Shown: one piece after another, positions 1 to 6,870 of the stretch
Position numbering within the stretch: the stretch's first letter is position 1
Layout of the letters: each line of letters begins with the position of its first letter
Source: Candidatus Brevefilum sp.
Lineage (GTDB): Bacteria; Chloroflexota; Anaerolineae; Anaerolineales; Anaerolineaceae
Length of the DNA: 8,101 bases
Direction of reading: 5' to 3'
Assembly: GCA_007135845.1 (NCBI GenBank)
Contig: SLIC01000041.1
Location: 1-8,101, forward strand
Program-made: the position numbers and the translations under genes
Notes under the pieces: generated by a model
Told to the model about the DNA's origin: nothing
The model's database searches: none
What the model saw: only the letters and a program-made list of their open reading frames with translations

Positions 1-1234
1 ATAACTTGCCCGCCACCATCACATGGCGCACATCAGCAATCGAGAGGGCATAAATTAAGTGGGAATAGTGATCATAACAGGGCGTCAGGTTCGCTGAGCT
101 GAAATCAATCACCGCCAGGTCAGCAAATTTGCCAACCTCCAGCGAACCGATCAGATTTGATAAACCCAACGCACGGGCGCCGTCAATCGTCAGCATGGCG
201 AACACTTTTTCCGCTGGCAGCACCTTCGGGTCGCCGGTGACACCTTTCTGTACCAGCGCTGCCAATTGTGCCTCGCTGAACAGGTCCAGGTCATTATTGC
301 TTGCTGCACCATCCGTGCCAATGCCCACATTAACCCCCATTTCAACCATCGCCGCCACCCGCGCAATCCCCGAGGATAATTTCAAATTTGAAGATGGGCA
401 GTGTGCCACGGAAGTGCGGGTCTCAGCCAACCGCCCAATCTCATCATCGGTCAGATGAACGCAATGGGCTAACAGCGTGCGATCTCCTAATAAACCAAAA
501 TCATCCAGCACAGCAATCGGGCGCTTACCGTGTTTTTCCCAAACCTGCACCAACTCTCCCCGGGACTCAGACGCATGGGTCACGAACACCAAGTTATGAT
601 CATGGACTAAGGCCGCCGCTTGCCCTAATGTAGATGCGCTGGTCATATAGGCTGAATGCGCCTGGATACAGGGGTGTACGAGAGGGACATTTTGATACTT
701 TTCCAGGTATTCTAAGGCGATGTCCCGGTTGGTGTTGCGATAGTCTTCAAATCCCTCGATTTCAGCAAAACTTGGGCCGGTAAAAATTCGGAAACCAGCT
801 TCACTGGCTGCTTCAGTTACCTGTGGGTAATACCAGTACATGTCTGCTGCACAGGTCGTCCCGCCGCGAATCATCTCTATCATCGCCAGCTTGGAGCCTG
901 CCACCACGGTCTCTGGGGCAATGACTGCTGCTTCAACTTTCCAGATCGTCTGCAACCATTTTTCTAGCGTGCAATCATCAACCAGGCCTCGCATGAGGGT
1001 CATCGCCCAATGACCATGCACATTAACCAATCCAGGAATGATCACCTGATCCTGAAAATCAACTATTTCTTTGGGATCAAAACAATTTCCTGCCTCGGAA
1101 GCTTCCCCCAACCAGACAATTTTTCCAGCGTCGATTACCAAAGCAGCGTTCTGGTGGATTTCACGACGAGCATTCATTGTAATGATTGTCCCCGCCAGTA
1201 TCAGGGTGTCCACAGGTTGAAGTGATAGGGTCAT
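1..1234 (-). CDS. mtaD: MTA/SAH/5'-deoxyadenosine deaminase-type amidohydrolase (3' end cut by window edge)
   Basis: Metal-dependent hydrolase of the amidohydrolase superfamily, AtzA/TrzN/MtaD branch. Members deaminate the adenine ring of 5'-methylthioadenosine, S-adenosylhomocysteine or 5'-deoxyadenosine in the cytosol. The frame is open for 411 codons from the ATG at 1234 to the window edge; MtaD proteins are about 400-440 residues, so only a short C-terminus is missing. Visible landmarks in order: the HxH metal pair H73-G-H75 followed by AMTLMRG, THASE with H220 and E223, LAHCVH with H257, AHCPSSN with H278, and GIGTDGAASNN with metal ligand D308. The C-terminal beta-sandwich return (GSLEVGKFADLAVID) is present. 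The Shine-Dalgarno site is weak (AGGA about 10 bases upstream). It follows the ECF S gene by 80 bases, across a hairpin. Context with a 6-oxopurine-type phosphorylase supports MTA or 5'-deoxyadenosine as substrate over SAH or s-triazines, but the exact nucleoside is inference. Confidence 0.88.
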   Translation of the reverse strand, partial: MTLSLQPVDTLILAGTIITMNARREIHQNAALVIDAGKIVWLGEASEAGNCFDPKEIVDFQDQVIIPGLVNVHGHWAMTLMRGLVDDCTLEKWLQTIWKVEAAVIAPETVVAGSKLAMIEMIRGGTTCAADMYWYYPQVTEAASEAGFRIFTGPSFAEIEGFEDYRNTNRDIALEYLEKYQNVPLVHPCIQAHSAYMTSASTLGQAAALVHDHNLVFVTHASESRGELVQVWEKHGKRPIAVLDDFGLLGDRTLLAHCVHLTDDEIGRLAETRTSVAHCPSSNLKLSSGIARVAAMVEMGVNVGIGTDGAASNNDLDLFSEAQLAALVQKGVTGDPKVLPAEKVFAMLTIDGARALGLSNLIGSLEVGKFADLAVIDFSSANLTPCYDHYSHLIYALSIADVRHVMVAGKL

Positions 1235-1258
1235 AACAGATCTATCCTATTACAAAAC

Positions 1259-1289
1259 AGGTGAGTGGCTAGTTATCAACCACTCACCT
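1259..1289 (-). terminator. Hairpin with T-rich tail between ECF S gene and deaminase gene
   Basis: A perfect 10-bp inverted repeat (AGGTGAGTGG at 1259-1268, CCACTCACCT at 1280-1289) encloses an 11-base loop. In minus-strand RNA the stem is followed by GTTTTGTAATAG, a modest, interrupted U-rich tail. It lies 26 bases after the ECF S stop and 24 bases before the deaminase start. It could be a partial terminator lowering deaminase expression, an RNA-processing stem that stabilises the upstream message, or the operon's terminator if the deaminase has its own promoter. The tail is too short to be sure it terminates efficiently. Confidence 0.55.
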
Positions 1290-1314
1290 CTTGAAAGACT
1301 CGAGTCAGGAAGGG

Positions 1315-2151
1315 CTAATCTTCCATTTCCTCAACAAACTGCTCACGCCCAGAGAGCATAAAGCTGGCCACGAGGATCAGCAACAAGAATGGAAGCACCG
1401 AAAGCCAAACTGCCGCCTGGCCTTGCTGACCAGCAAAACCGTACAGCTCCTGCCCAGCAACACCGATGGCAACCAGCACACCGACGATCAAGCCACCCAG
1501 CGAGCCCACGATCATCAGGATTGAGCCGATCTCTTTTGCAAAGCCCTTACCCACTTCCTCTTCTTGCATGATATCAGTCCACACCAATCCCCAGCGCTTA
1601 ACACGGGGATAAAGCAAGACCAGCAAGATCGGCCCCAGAATAAATGCAGCTGCAAAGTTATTCACAGTGATGGTGATCGAAAGGAATGCAAAGGGTACAA
1701 TCGCAACGATATCCAAGTACCAGGCGATGATGATACCGCAGGCCGCCGAAGAAACCAGGGCAACCAGTTCAAAGCCAAGGATTTTCTTGAAGCTGTTGGT
1801 TGTTTGGGACATGTCATCCTTCGGGACCAAACCAAAGGTGGCTCCCCACATCTTGTAGGGAATAAAGCCCAGGAAGAAGTTGCCAAAGAAACCAAAGATC
1901 GAGCCAATCCCCAGGGTGCCGCCAAACAGGTCACCGATGAAGTTGCCGATCGCCGCGCCCCAGGCTCCTGCCGGGCCAAACAGCAGCCCAAACACGGGTG
2001 GGAACACATTGGCAGGGCGCACCTCGGTGATGCCAGGGACGATCGGGATGCCGCCCTTGAAGACGATAAGAAAAGCCGCATAAATTGCAGCCGAAAGCGC
2101 CACCAGGATAATCATCCGGGTGTTCTTCCACATGGTAATAACTTCTTTCAT
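1315..2151 (-). CDS. ECF transporter S component (substrate-binding membrane protein), probably for MTA or a related nucleoside
   Basis: 278-residue hydrophobic protein. The core has about six membrane segments: residues 13-31, 47-62, 64-78, about 82-98, 124-148 and 150-182. It carries the Gly/Pro/Asn-rich stretch ITEVRPANVFPPVFGLLFGP and the IGNFIGDLFGG pattern typical of ECF S components. Beyond the core a charged linker (around DIMQEEEVGKGFAKE) leads to two further hydrophobic segments near 210-230 and 245-265, making it longer than the usual 180-200 residues. The start at 2151 has AAGGAGA at 2159-2165, six bases upstream. S components confer substrate specificity and dock onto the T/A-A module, which lies upstream in the same gene run. 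Being surrounded by nucleoside-salvage enzymes, MTA, 5'-deoxyadenosine or methylthioribose are the best guesses. I recall a comparative-genomics proposal of a dedicated MTA ECF system but cannot confirm homology here. Confidence 0.8.
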   Translation of the reverse strand: MKEVITMWKNTRMIILVALSAAIYAAFLIVFKGGIPIVPGITEVRPANVFPPVFGLLFGPAGAWGAAIGNFIGDLFGGTLGIGSIFGFFGNFFLGFIPYKMWGATFGLVPKDDMSQTTNSFKKILGFELVALVSSAACGIIIAWYLDIVAIVPFAFLSITITVNNFAAAFILGPILLVLLYPRVKRWGLVWTDIMQEEEVGKGFAKEIGSILMIVGSLGGLIVGVLVAIGVAGQELYGFAGQQGQAAVWLSVLPFLLLILVASFMLSGREQFVEEMED

Positions 2152-2285
2152 GATTAATCTCCTTAAATTAAATGATTGGTGTTAACAAGTTTTAAAATAA
2201 ATATTGGAACTTCTTGACGTGAACTATTGGATTTTCTTATCGTGCCTCCTTTCTCTCTTTCGATGCGATCATGAACCTGCCAAGG
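2152..2285 (-). other. 134-base intergenic gap with an orphan Shine-Dalgarno-like site
   Basis: This is the largest gap within the phosphorylase-to-S part of the run. Minus-strand reading shows a strong AAGGAGG (2245-2251) with no ATG/GTG/TTG at suitable distance, then A+T-rich sequence, then the genuine ribosome site of the S gene. An 11-codon ORF (ATG at 2272) runs through the AAGGAGG. No convincing hairpin-plus-U-run terminator and no promoter with both hexamers is visible. Confidence 0.4.
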
Positions 2286-3062
2286 CTAATCTTCGGGTTC
2301 ATTCATCATCATAACAGCCTTTTCACAATTACATGAAAAAGAATCTATCTCTTTAAGAGTATTAACCAACAGACCGGCTAAAAGTTGCCTGATCTCTGTC
2401 ATTTCGCTGCTCACAAAGGTCATTTCTTTTTCAAGACCTGCAGCCCAGTTGATGGAATAGGAAACAGAGGCGTAATGCATGCCCAGTTCCCGCGCCAACA
2501 CAAGCTCTGGAAGTCCCGTCATGCCCACCACATCAGCCCCCATTTGGGCAAACATACGAATTTCTGCCGGGGACTCAAACCGCGGTCCGTTAGTCGCCAC
2601 ATAGACAGATTCAGGGTGAATTTTAAGCCCATGTTGGGGAGCTAACTCGAGCATCTTTTGCCTTAATACCGGGCAGTAGGGTTCATCCATGCTGGTGTGA
2701 GCCAAACCTGAGCTGCCTCCCTCAAAAAATGAGTTCTCCCGACCGCTGGTAAAATCCAGAAAATCCGTCAGCAAAGCTAACCCCATTGGGGGAATGTCCC
2801 TGCTGATCGAGCCAACGGCGTTGCTGGCTAAAATCCGTTTGACTCCCAGAGATTGCAGCGCTTTCAAATTTGCGCGGTAATTGATCTTATGGGGAGGGGT
2901 CGAATGATCCAAACCGTGCCGTGCCAGGAACACCAGCTCAAAACCATCCAATTTACCCAGGTTAACTTTGGCTTTTCCGTATTCGGTTTCAACCGTTTTT
3001 TGATCGAATTCAAAACCAGGGATCTCGTAAATCCCGGTGCCGGTGATGATTGCTGATTGCAT
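2286..3062 (-). CDS. MTAP/PNP-family nucleoside phosphorylase, likely S-methyl-5'-thioinosine (6-oxopurine) phosphorylase
   Basis: Cytosolic trimeric-type purine nucleoside phosphorylase of the MTAP/PNP family, 258 residues from the chosen start; family members are about 240-280. Landmarks: the N-terminal phosphate loop ITGTGIY (6-12), FLARHGLDHSTPPHKINYRAN (45-65), NAVGSI (81-86), NGPRFESPAEIRMF (158-171), GADVVGMTGLPE (175-186) and ARELGMHYA. The base-recognition stretch reads YSINWAAG (202-209, Asn205). MTA phosphorylases usually have an Asp-containing TDYDCW-like motif here, whereas methylthioinosine phosphorylases and PNPs carry Asn. A 6-oxopurine substrate is therefore favoured, consistent with the deaminase gene nearby. 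An ATG at 3089 overlaps the isomerase stop (ATGA), but AAGGAGA sits properly upstream of 3062, and the protein then begins MQSAIITGTG like its family. The predicted products are hypoxanthine and 5-methylthio- or 5-deoxyribose-1-phosphate. Confidence 0.87.
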   Translation of the reverse strand: MQSAIITGTGIYEIPGFEFDQKTVETEYGKAKVNLGKLDGFELVFLARHGLDHSTPPHKINYRANLKALQSLGVKRILASNAVGSISRDIPPMGLALLTDFLDFTSGRENSFFEGGSSGLAHTSMDEPYCPVLRQKMLELAPQHGLKIHPESVYVATNGPRFESPAEIRMFAQMGADVVGMTGLPELVLARELGMHYASVSYSINWAAGLEKEMTFVSSEMTEIRQLLAGLLVNTLKEIDSFSCNCEKAVMMMNEPED

Positions 3063-3085
3063 TGCCTGTCTCTCCTTAGCTTTTC

Positions 3086-4123
3086 TCATCCAAAATAACG
3101 AGCCAGATCATAGGGGCTCAAGATGCCGTGCTGGGTGATGACCCCAGCCACAAAATGCGGCGGCGTAATATCAAAGGCCGGGTAATAAGAATCAAGATCC
3201 TGGCGGGTGGTGGGTACTCCACGGCACATTGTGATTTCTGCTGAATTGCGTGCTTCAATCTCCACGGATTCCCTGTTTGGTTTGTGTTTATCAGCCGCCT
3301 GGGTGAAAACATAATAAGGTACACCATAATGATGCGCAGCCAGGACGTTTTGAAAAGTGCCAATTTTATTGACCACATGCCCATCCAGTGTGACCAGGTC
3401 TGCAGCAGTGAAATACTTTTGGATTTTCCCCTCCGAAATCACATGGGTGGGCATATTATCGGTAATGATTTTAACTGGGACGCCAATCTCATCGATGCTG
3501 GGTGCCGTTAAACGGGCGCCTTGCAAATAGGGTCGGGTTTCAGGTGTGAATACTTGCATGTGTTTGCCCTGCTGCTTCGCAATCGCCAGGGTCATTAGCA
3601 GCGAGGTTTCTGCAAAACACATTGTCAGGATGCCATCCCCATCTTCGATCAGGCTGGCACCAAATTCACCGCATTTGAGATGTTTCTCGTAACTTACGTC
3701 ACGGATTTTTTCGATCCAATCCAGCAACATGGCTTCGACATCCTGACCTTCATCCAGGGCTTGGTGGATGACGCCCATCGCGTTTTCGAGATGCCTTGCC
3801 AGGCTGGTATTGGTGGGGCGAGTGCGTATCAGCCGTTTCTGGGCGTGCTCAAAGGCTTCCCGCTGCTGAGTTGCTTTTTGACCGACGATCTGTTTTGCCA
3901 GCATCGCCATACTGTATAATGCCACATATTGCGGTCCGCCGCCCTGTGTGACCATATCTTCGATTGCCTGTGCAGCGGTTTCAACATCCTGGCAGTGGAA
4001 AAAAGTCTCCTCAAAGGGATAGGCGCGCCGGTCACACATCACCACCTCACCATCTTCATAGCGGGCTACATTTTCCCGACGAAGTAAAAAAGGCAGTAAG
4101 TCATTGATTTCTTGTAAATTCAT
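3086..4123 (-). CDS. mtnA: MtnA/eIF2B-alpha-family aldose-1-phosphate isomerase (divergent methylthioribose-1-phosphate isomerase)
   Basis: 345 residues, the usual MtnA size. The family interconverts 5-methylthio- (or 5-deoxy-) ribose-1-phosphate and the corresponding ribulose-1-phosphate; relatives isomerise ribose-1,5-bisphosphate. The catalytic pair appears intact: Cys169 in GILTMCFAET (family ILTHCN) and Asp242 in AADLVTLDGHVVNKIGT (family GxDRIAANGDxANKIGT). The stretches ETRPYLQGARLTA (195-207) and ITDNM (220-224), and the C-terminal YPAFDITPPHFVAGVITQHGI, are classic. Divergent points: RGAPAIG is replaced by QGGGPQYVAL (60-69), THC by TMC, and NGD by DGH. The frame is open 64 codons further upstream, but that extension lies inside the T-component gene; the ATG at 4123 has GGGAGT six bases upstream and gives MNLQEINDLL. 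It starts 13 bases after the T gene stops and overlaps the phosphorylase reading frame's upstream ATG. Substrate (methylthio versus 5-deoxy) is unresolved. Confidence 0.85.
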   Translation of the reverse strand: MNLQEINDLLPFLLRRENVARYEDGEVVMCDRRAYPFEETFFHCQDVETAAQAIEDMVTQGGGPQYVALYSMAMLAKQIVGQKATQQREAFEHAQKRLIRTRPTNTSLARHLENAMGVIHQALDEGQDVEAMLLDWIEKIRDVSYEKHLKCGEFGASLIEDGDGILTMCFAETSLLMTLAIAKQQGKHMQVFTPETRPYLQGARLTAPSIDEIGVPVKIITDNMPTHVISEGKIQKYFTAADLVTLDGHVVNKIGTFQNVLAAHHYGVPYYVFTQAADKHKPNRESVEIEARNSAEITMCRGVPTTRQDLDSYYPAFDITPPHFVAGVITQHGILSPYDLARYFG

Positions 4124-4136
4124 CGAAACTCCCAGT

Positions 4137-4919
4137 TTAGAAACGCACCAAACCTTCAATTTGACCGTAACCCAATATCGCAAAAATGATCGATACCAGC
4201 ATAAAAATGATCGCAAAAGCCAGCACGAGATAATCAACCTGACGCATTTCCAAGACCAGGTAAAAAGTGCGGTCTTTTTTAGCACCAAATCCCTTGGATT
4301 CAAGCGCCATTCCAAAGATATTTGTGTTGCGGATCGTTGAAATAAAAACAGGTACCAATAATGGTAAAAACTTTTTAATACGTTCGAGGAGATTACCTGA
4401 TTCTAAATCCAGTCCCCTGCTGCGTTGTGCCTGGCTGATCGTAATCGTACTCGAAGCGATGGTGGGCACCAAACGTAATGCTGTTGAAATCGCAAAACCC
4501 ACCCGGTAGGGCATGCCCAGCCGGATCATTCCATTGATCAATTCCTCATTACGGGTGGAAGTGATCAATATCATGCCCGTTGAGATCATCAAGACCATTA
4601 ATAAAGTTCGGGCAACGGCAAAGGACAAAGATTCGAGTGATATCCGCCAGAACAACTGGGTTTCACCCGTTGCAAATAAATTCCACAAAATCATACTGGA
4701 GACTGTGAGGACAATCAGGATATAACGAATTCGACGCATATTAACCATCGCCCCTGAAATAATGATTTGGATGATGATCAAAACCGCAATAGGCATCATC
4801 CACAGGGGATTTTCAAACAACAGGATAGCCACAAAGGTTAAAAGGAAGATGATGATCTTAACCCGGGGGTCCAAACGGTGAATAAACGAATTATTATCGA
4901 TATAAATCTCAGCATCCAT
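4137..4919 (-). CDS. ecfT: ECF transporter transmembrane (T) component
   Basis: 260-residue integral membrane coupling protein of the EcfT/CbiQ family. The N-terminal SFIHRLDPRVKIIIFL (11-26) is the typical T-component entry. Hydrophobic segments lie near 20-35, 40-58, 66-85, 100-122 and, at the C-terminus, about 228-250. The cytoplasmic coupling region carries the two signature helices: AQRSRGLDL (164-172, SRG) and ALESKGFGA (205-213). The second reads SKG where family members usually have x-R-G, a conservative change. Its ATG shares one base with the stop of the ATPase gene (TGATG), with AAGGAG about ten bases ahead inside that gene, so translation is probably coupled. It links the S component's substrate cycle to ATP hydrolysis by the fused ATPase. 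Confidence 0.92.
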   Translation of the reverse strand: MDAEIYIDNNSFIHRLDPRVKIIIFLLTFVAILLFENPLWMMPIAVLIIIQIIISGAMVNMRRIRYILIVLTVSSMILWNLFATGETQLFWRISLESLSFAVARTLLMVLMISTGMILITSTRNEELINGMIRLGMPYRVGFAISTALRLVPTIASSTITISQAQRSRGLDLESGNLLERIKKFLPLLVPVFISTIRNTNIFGMALESKGFGAKKDRTFYLVLEMRQVDYLVLAFAIIFMLVSIIFAILGYGQIEGLVRF

Positions 4920-6619
4920 CAGTTATCCGCTCCTTCAATACAAGCAATCATCTCTTCGGGTGTTAAAAAGGTATATCCCAGGCGATGGCTGAACTCAACA
5001 AAATGCGGCGGACGTAAAAAAGCATCCCGCAAAACTTCTTCCTGGGAGAAGACCTCCCGGGTCGTTCCCTCCAGGATGATGTCCCCATCCTTCATCACAA
5101 AGGCACGTTTGGCATACTCCGCCACAACCCACATATGATGGGTGATGAAGATGATCGTACTGCCGTTTTCGTTAAGCCGCCTGACCATATTCATCATGCT
5201 GCGCTGTTCGCTGTAATCCAAACCGGTTGTGGGTTCATCCAGAATCAGCACATCCGGGTTGGATGCCAGCACTGCAGCAACGGCCACCCTCTGACGGCCG
5301 CTCTTGGTCAGGGTGAAGGGGTCTTCCTCATCCTGTCCTACCAGGTCAACAGCCTCCAATGCTTCCGCGACCCGTTCTTTGATCTCATCTTCAGAGAAAT
5401 TTCTCAGGCGTGGGCTGAAGGCCACCTCATCAAAAACCTTTTCAGAAAAGATCTGGTGATCCGGGTTCTGAAAAACATAGCCGACATTCTGACCCAACTT
5501 AAATATGCCTTGTTCTCGCGTAGGCTTCCCGTTTACAAGGATTTCGCCATCGGTGGGCTCTAATAAGCCATTAAAGTGCTTGGCAAGGGTTGTCTTGCCG
5601 CTGCCGTTCTGACCGATTATGGCAACCATATCCCCCTGCATTATTTCCAGGCTGACATCCTTCAGCGCTTCCACCCCACCTTTATAGGTATGAGAAAGTT
5701 GCTGGCATTGAATCAGCGGTTTGGTATGTTTATCGAGTTCGGCTTGTTCATCGGCGATCAAGCGTTCATAAGCATCTTGATCGACCTTCAAACCAGATGC
5801 CTTAAATTCATCCACACCTTCGTCTGGTGTCAGCGGCAGATCCGACATGCCCGCCGCTTTGAAAAACTTGGGAATACCCAACGGCATCACACCCAGGCTT
5901 TCAAGCAAGTCGACATCGCTCAAGATCTCCCGAGTTGGACCAACCTTGATCAACTTGCTATCCTTGATCAAAGCGATTCGATCAGCAAACAGGGCTTCTT
6001 CTGTTTCGTGTTCAACAATCATAAAGGTCAGGTCATCCCGCTTACATAAACGATGTGTAATTTCAAACACACCCATTTTGCTGATCGGGTCAAGATCGGT
6101 GGTCGGTTCATCCATCACTAAAACCTGCGGTTTTAGCGCCAGCACCGAAGCGATTGCCAGTTTTTGTTTTTGCCCTCCTGACAGTGTCGAAGGCGGTCGG
6201 TTTCGCACACCCTCCAGCCCGACATAGCTTAAGTTCTCATCGATACGGGTTTTAATTTCATCACGGGGAACCGCAAAGTTTTCTGGTCCAAAGGCAACTT
6301 CCAGCTCCACATTGGTCGAAAATAACTGTGCTTCAAAGTCCTGGAAAACCATTCCAACGATTTCAGCCATCTCGGCAACAGAATGATTTTTGGTATCCCG
6401 CCCCATCACCAGGACTTCACCCTTCATTTTTCCCATATGAAAATGGGGTATCAACCCATTAAACGTCGCCGCCAGGGTACTTTTTCCAGCCTCGCTGGGT
6501 CCCATTAACATCAGGAACTCACCCTTGTCGAGAGATAAATTGACTGCTTCCAGGGCAAAACCTTTCTGGCCCCGATAGCGGTATTGAAGATCACGAATTT
6601 CCACAACGGGATCGCTCAT
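4919..6619 (-). CDS. Fused double ATP-binding protein of the ECF transporter (A-A' in one chain)
   Basis: 566 residues with two ABC ATPase domains joined by a linker around 235-300. This single polypeptide takes the place of the EcfA/EcfA' pair. Domain 1: Walker A GPSEAGKST (40-48), Q-loop VFQD (91-94), signature LSGGQ (146-150), Walker B VLVMDEPTTDLD (166-177), switch His204. Domain 2: Walker A GQNGSGKTT (336-344), Q-loop VFQNPDHQIF (382-391), Walker B VLILDEPTTGLD (457-468), switch His494 or His495. The domain 2 signature is degenerate, reading LTKSGRQRVA (437-446) instead of LSGGQRQRVA, so the two composite ATP sites are unlikely to be equivalent. The start at 6619 has GGAGG at 6624-6628. 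It is the first gene after a long leader with a terminator, making it the likely regulated entry to the transporter and salvage genes. Similar fused ATPases occur in HMP/thiamine ECF systems, so fusion alone does not give the substrate. Confidence 0.93.
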   Translation of the reverse strand: MSDPVVEIRDLQYRYRGQKGFALEAVNLSLDKGEFLMLMGPSEAGKSTLAATFNGLIPHFHMGKMKGEVLVMGRDTKNHSVAEMAEIVGMVFQDFEAQLFSTNVELEVAFGPENFAVPRDEIKTRIDENLSYVGLEGVRNRPPSTLSGGQKQKLAIASVLALKPQVLVMDEPTTDLDPISKMGVFEITHRLCKRDDLTFMIVEHETEEALFADRIALIKDSKLIKVGPTREILSDVDLLESLGVMPLGIPKFFKAAGMSDLPLTPDEGVDEFKASGLKVDQDAYERLIADEQAELDKHTKPLIQCQQLSHTYKGGVEALKDVSLEIMQGDMVAIIGQNGSGKTTLAKHFNGLLEPTDGEILVNGKPTREQGIFKLGQNVGYVFQNPDHQIFSEKVFDEVAFSPRLRNFSEDEIKERVAEALEAVDLVGQDEEDPFTLTKSGRQRVAVAAVLASNPDVLILDEPTTGLDYSEQRSMMNMVRRLNENGSTIIFITHHMWVVAEYAKRAFVMKDGDIILEGTTREVFSQEEVLRDAFLRPPHFVEFSHRLGYTFLTPEEMIACIEGADN

Positions 6620-6623
6620 AAAT

Positions 6624-6636
6624 CCTCCAAGCAGGT
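6624..6636 (-). promoter_or_regulatory. Ribosome site of the ATPase gene with adjoining anti-terminator-like sequence
   Basis: On the minus strand ACCTGCTTG (6636-6628) runs directly into GGAGG (6628-6624). The nine bases are an exact complement of CAAGCAGGT within the 3' arm of the terminator upstream, so this segment can compete with the terminator 5' arm and would bring a duplex against the Shine-Dalgarno site. What is seen is the complementarity. Regulation is inferred. Confidence 0.45.
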
Positions 6637-6646
6637 AACATCTTTA

Positions 6647-6802
6647 CTACTTATAAAACAAAAAACCTGCTTGATGTTTATGACGATCAGGCAGGTTCCT
6701 CGAATGATATTTTGTTTTAAGTGAAATCGAAACACCAAATAAGTCTTTAAGATTAGCTATCATTGGTGCAGGAATGAAATTATCGATGACCTTTTGATGC
6801 AT
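6647..6802 (-). CDS. Possible 51-codon leader ORF or gene remnant crossing the terminator
   Basis: An open frame runs from ATG 6802 to TAG 6647, ending between the terminator and the ATPase ribosome site. The first half reads like ordinary protein (VIDNFIPAPMIANLKDLFGV), while the second half is the terminator translated. It has only a poor ribosome site (GGA, 11 bases upstream), with an alternative ATG eight codons before NLKD. It might be a leader peptide whose translation opens the terminator, or a decayed gene end. I recognise no family, and chance is a real possibility in a stretch this short. Confidence 0.2.
   Translation of the reverse strand: MHQKVIDNFIPAPMIANLKDLFGVSISLKTKYHSRNLPDRHKHQAGFLFYK
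6655..6697 (-). terminator. Intrinsic terminator in the leader of the ECF ATPase gene
   Basis: In minus-strand RNA, AACCTGCCTGAT (6697-6686) pairs with ATCAAGCAGGTT (6675-6664): seven base pairs, one C-A mismatch, then four pairs, around a 10-base loop. The stem runs directly into TTTTTTGTTTTA. This is a textbook rho-independent terminator. It ends only about 35 bases before the ATPase start codon, which argues for conditional read-through rather than simply closing the aldolase transcript, although the latter is also possible. Confidence 0.82.
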
Positions 6803-6870
6803 AGGATCAATCCAAATAGAGATCTGTTAAATAAGCCTATTCGAAAGTAATCTATATAAAATTTTGCATT

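Noticed and set aside
1564..2157. Plus-strand open frame of about 197 codons opposite the S component
   Set aside because: It is antisense to a convincing membrane protein and is hydrophilic and low-complexity, as expected from the complement of hydrophobic codons; no ribosome site or homology is visible.
2214..2240. Plus-strand TTGACG with TTATCG 17 bases downstream, resembling a promoter
   Set aside because: The -10 match is poor and it points antisense into the phosphorylase with no plus-strand gene to serve.
4124..4315. 64-residue N-terminal extension of the isomerase frame
   Set aside because: It lies wholly inside the T-component gene, has no family resemblance, and the ATG at 4123 has a good ribosome site and gives the normal MtnA length.
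5135..6227. Several plus-strand open frames (5135-5563, 5576-6049, 5847-6227) opposite the ECF ATPase
   Set aside because: All are shadows of the ATPase gene, whose two ABC domains have intact motifs; none shows independent signals.
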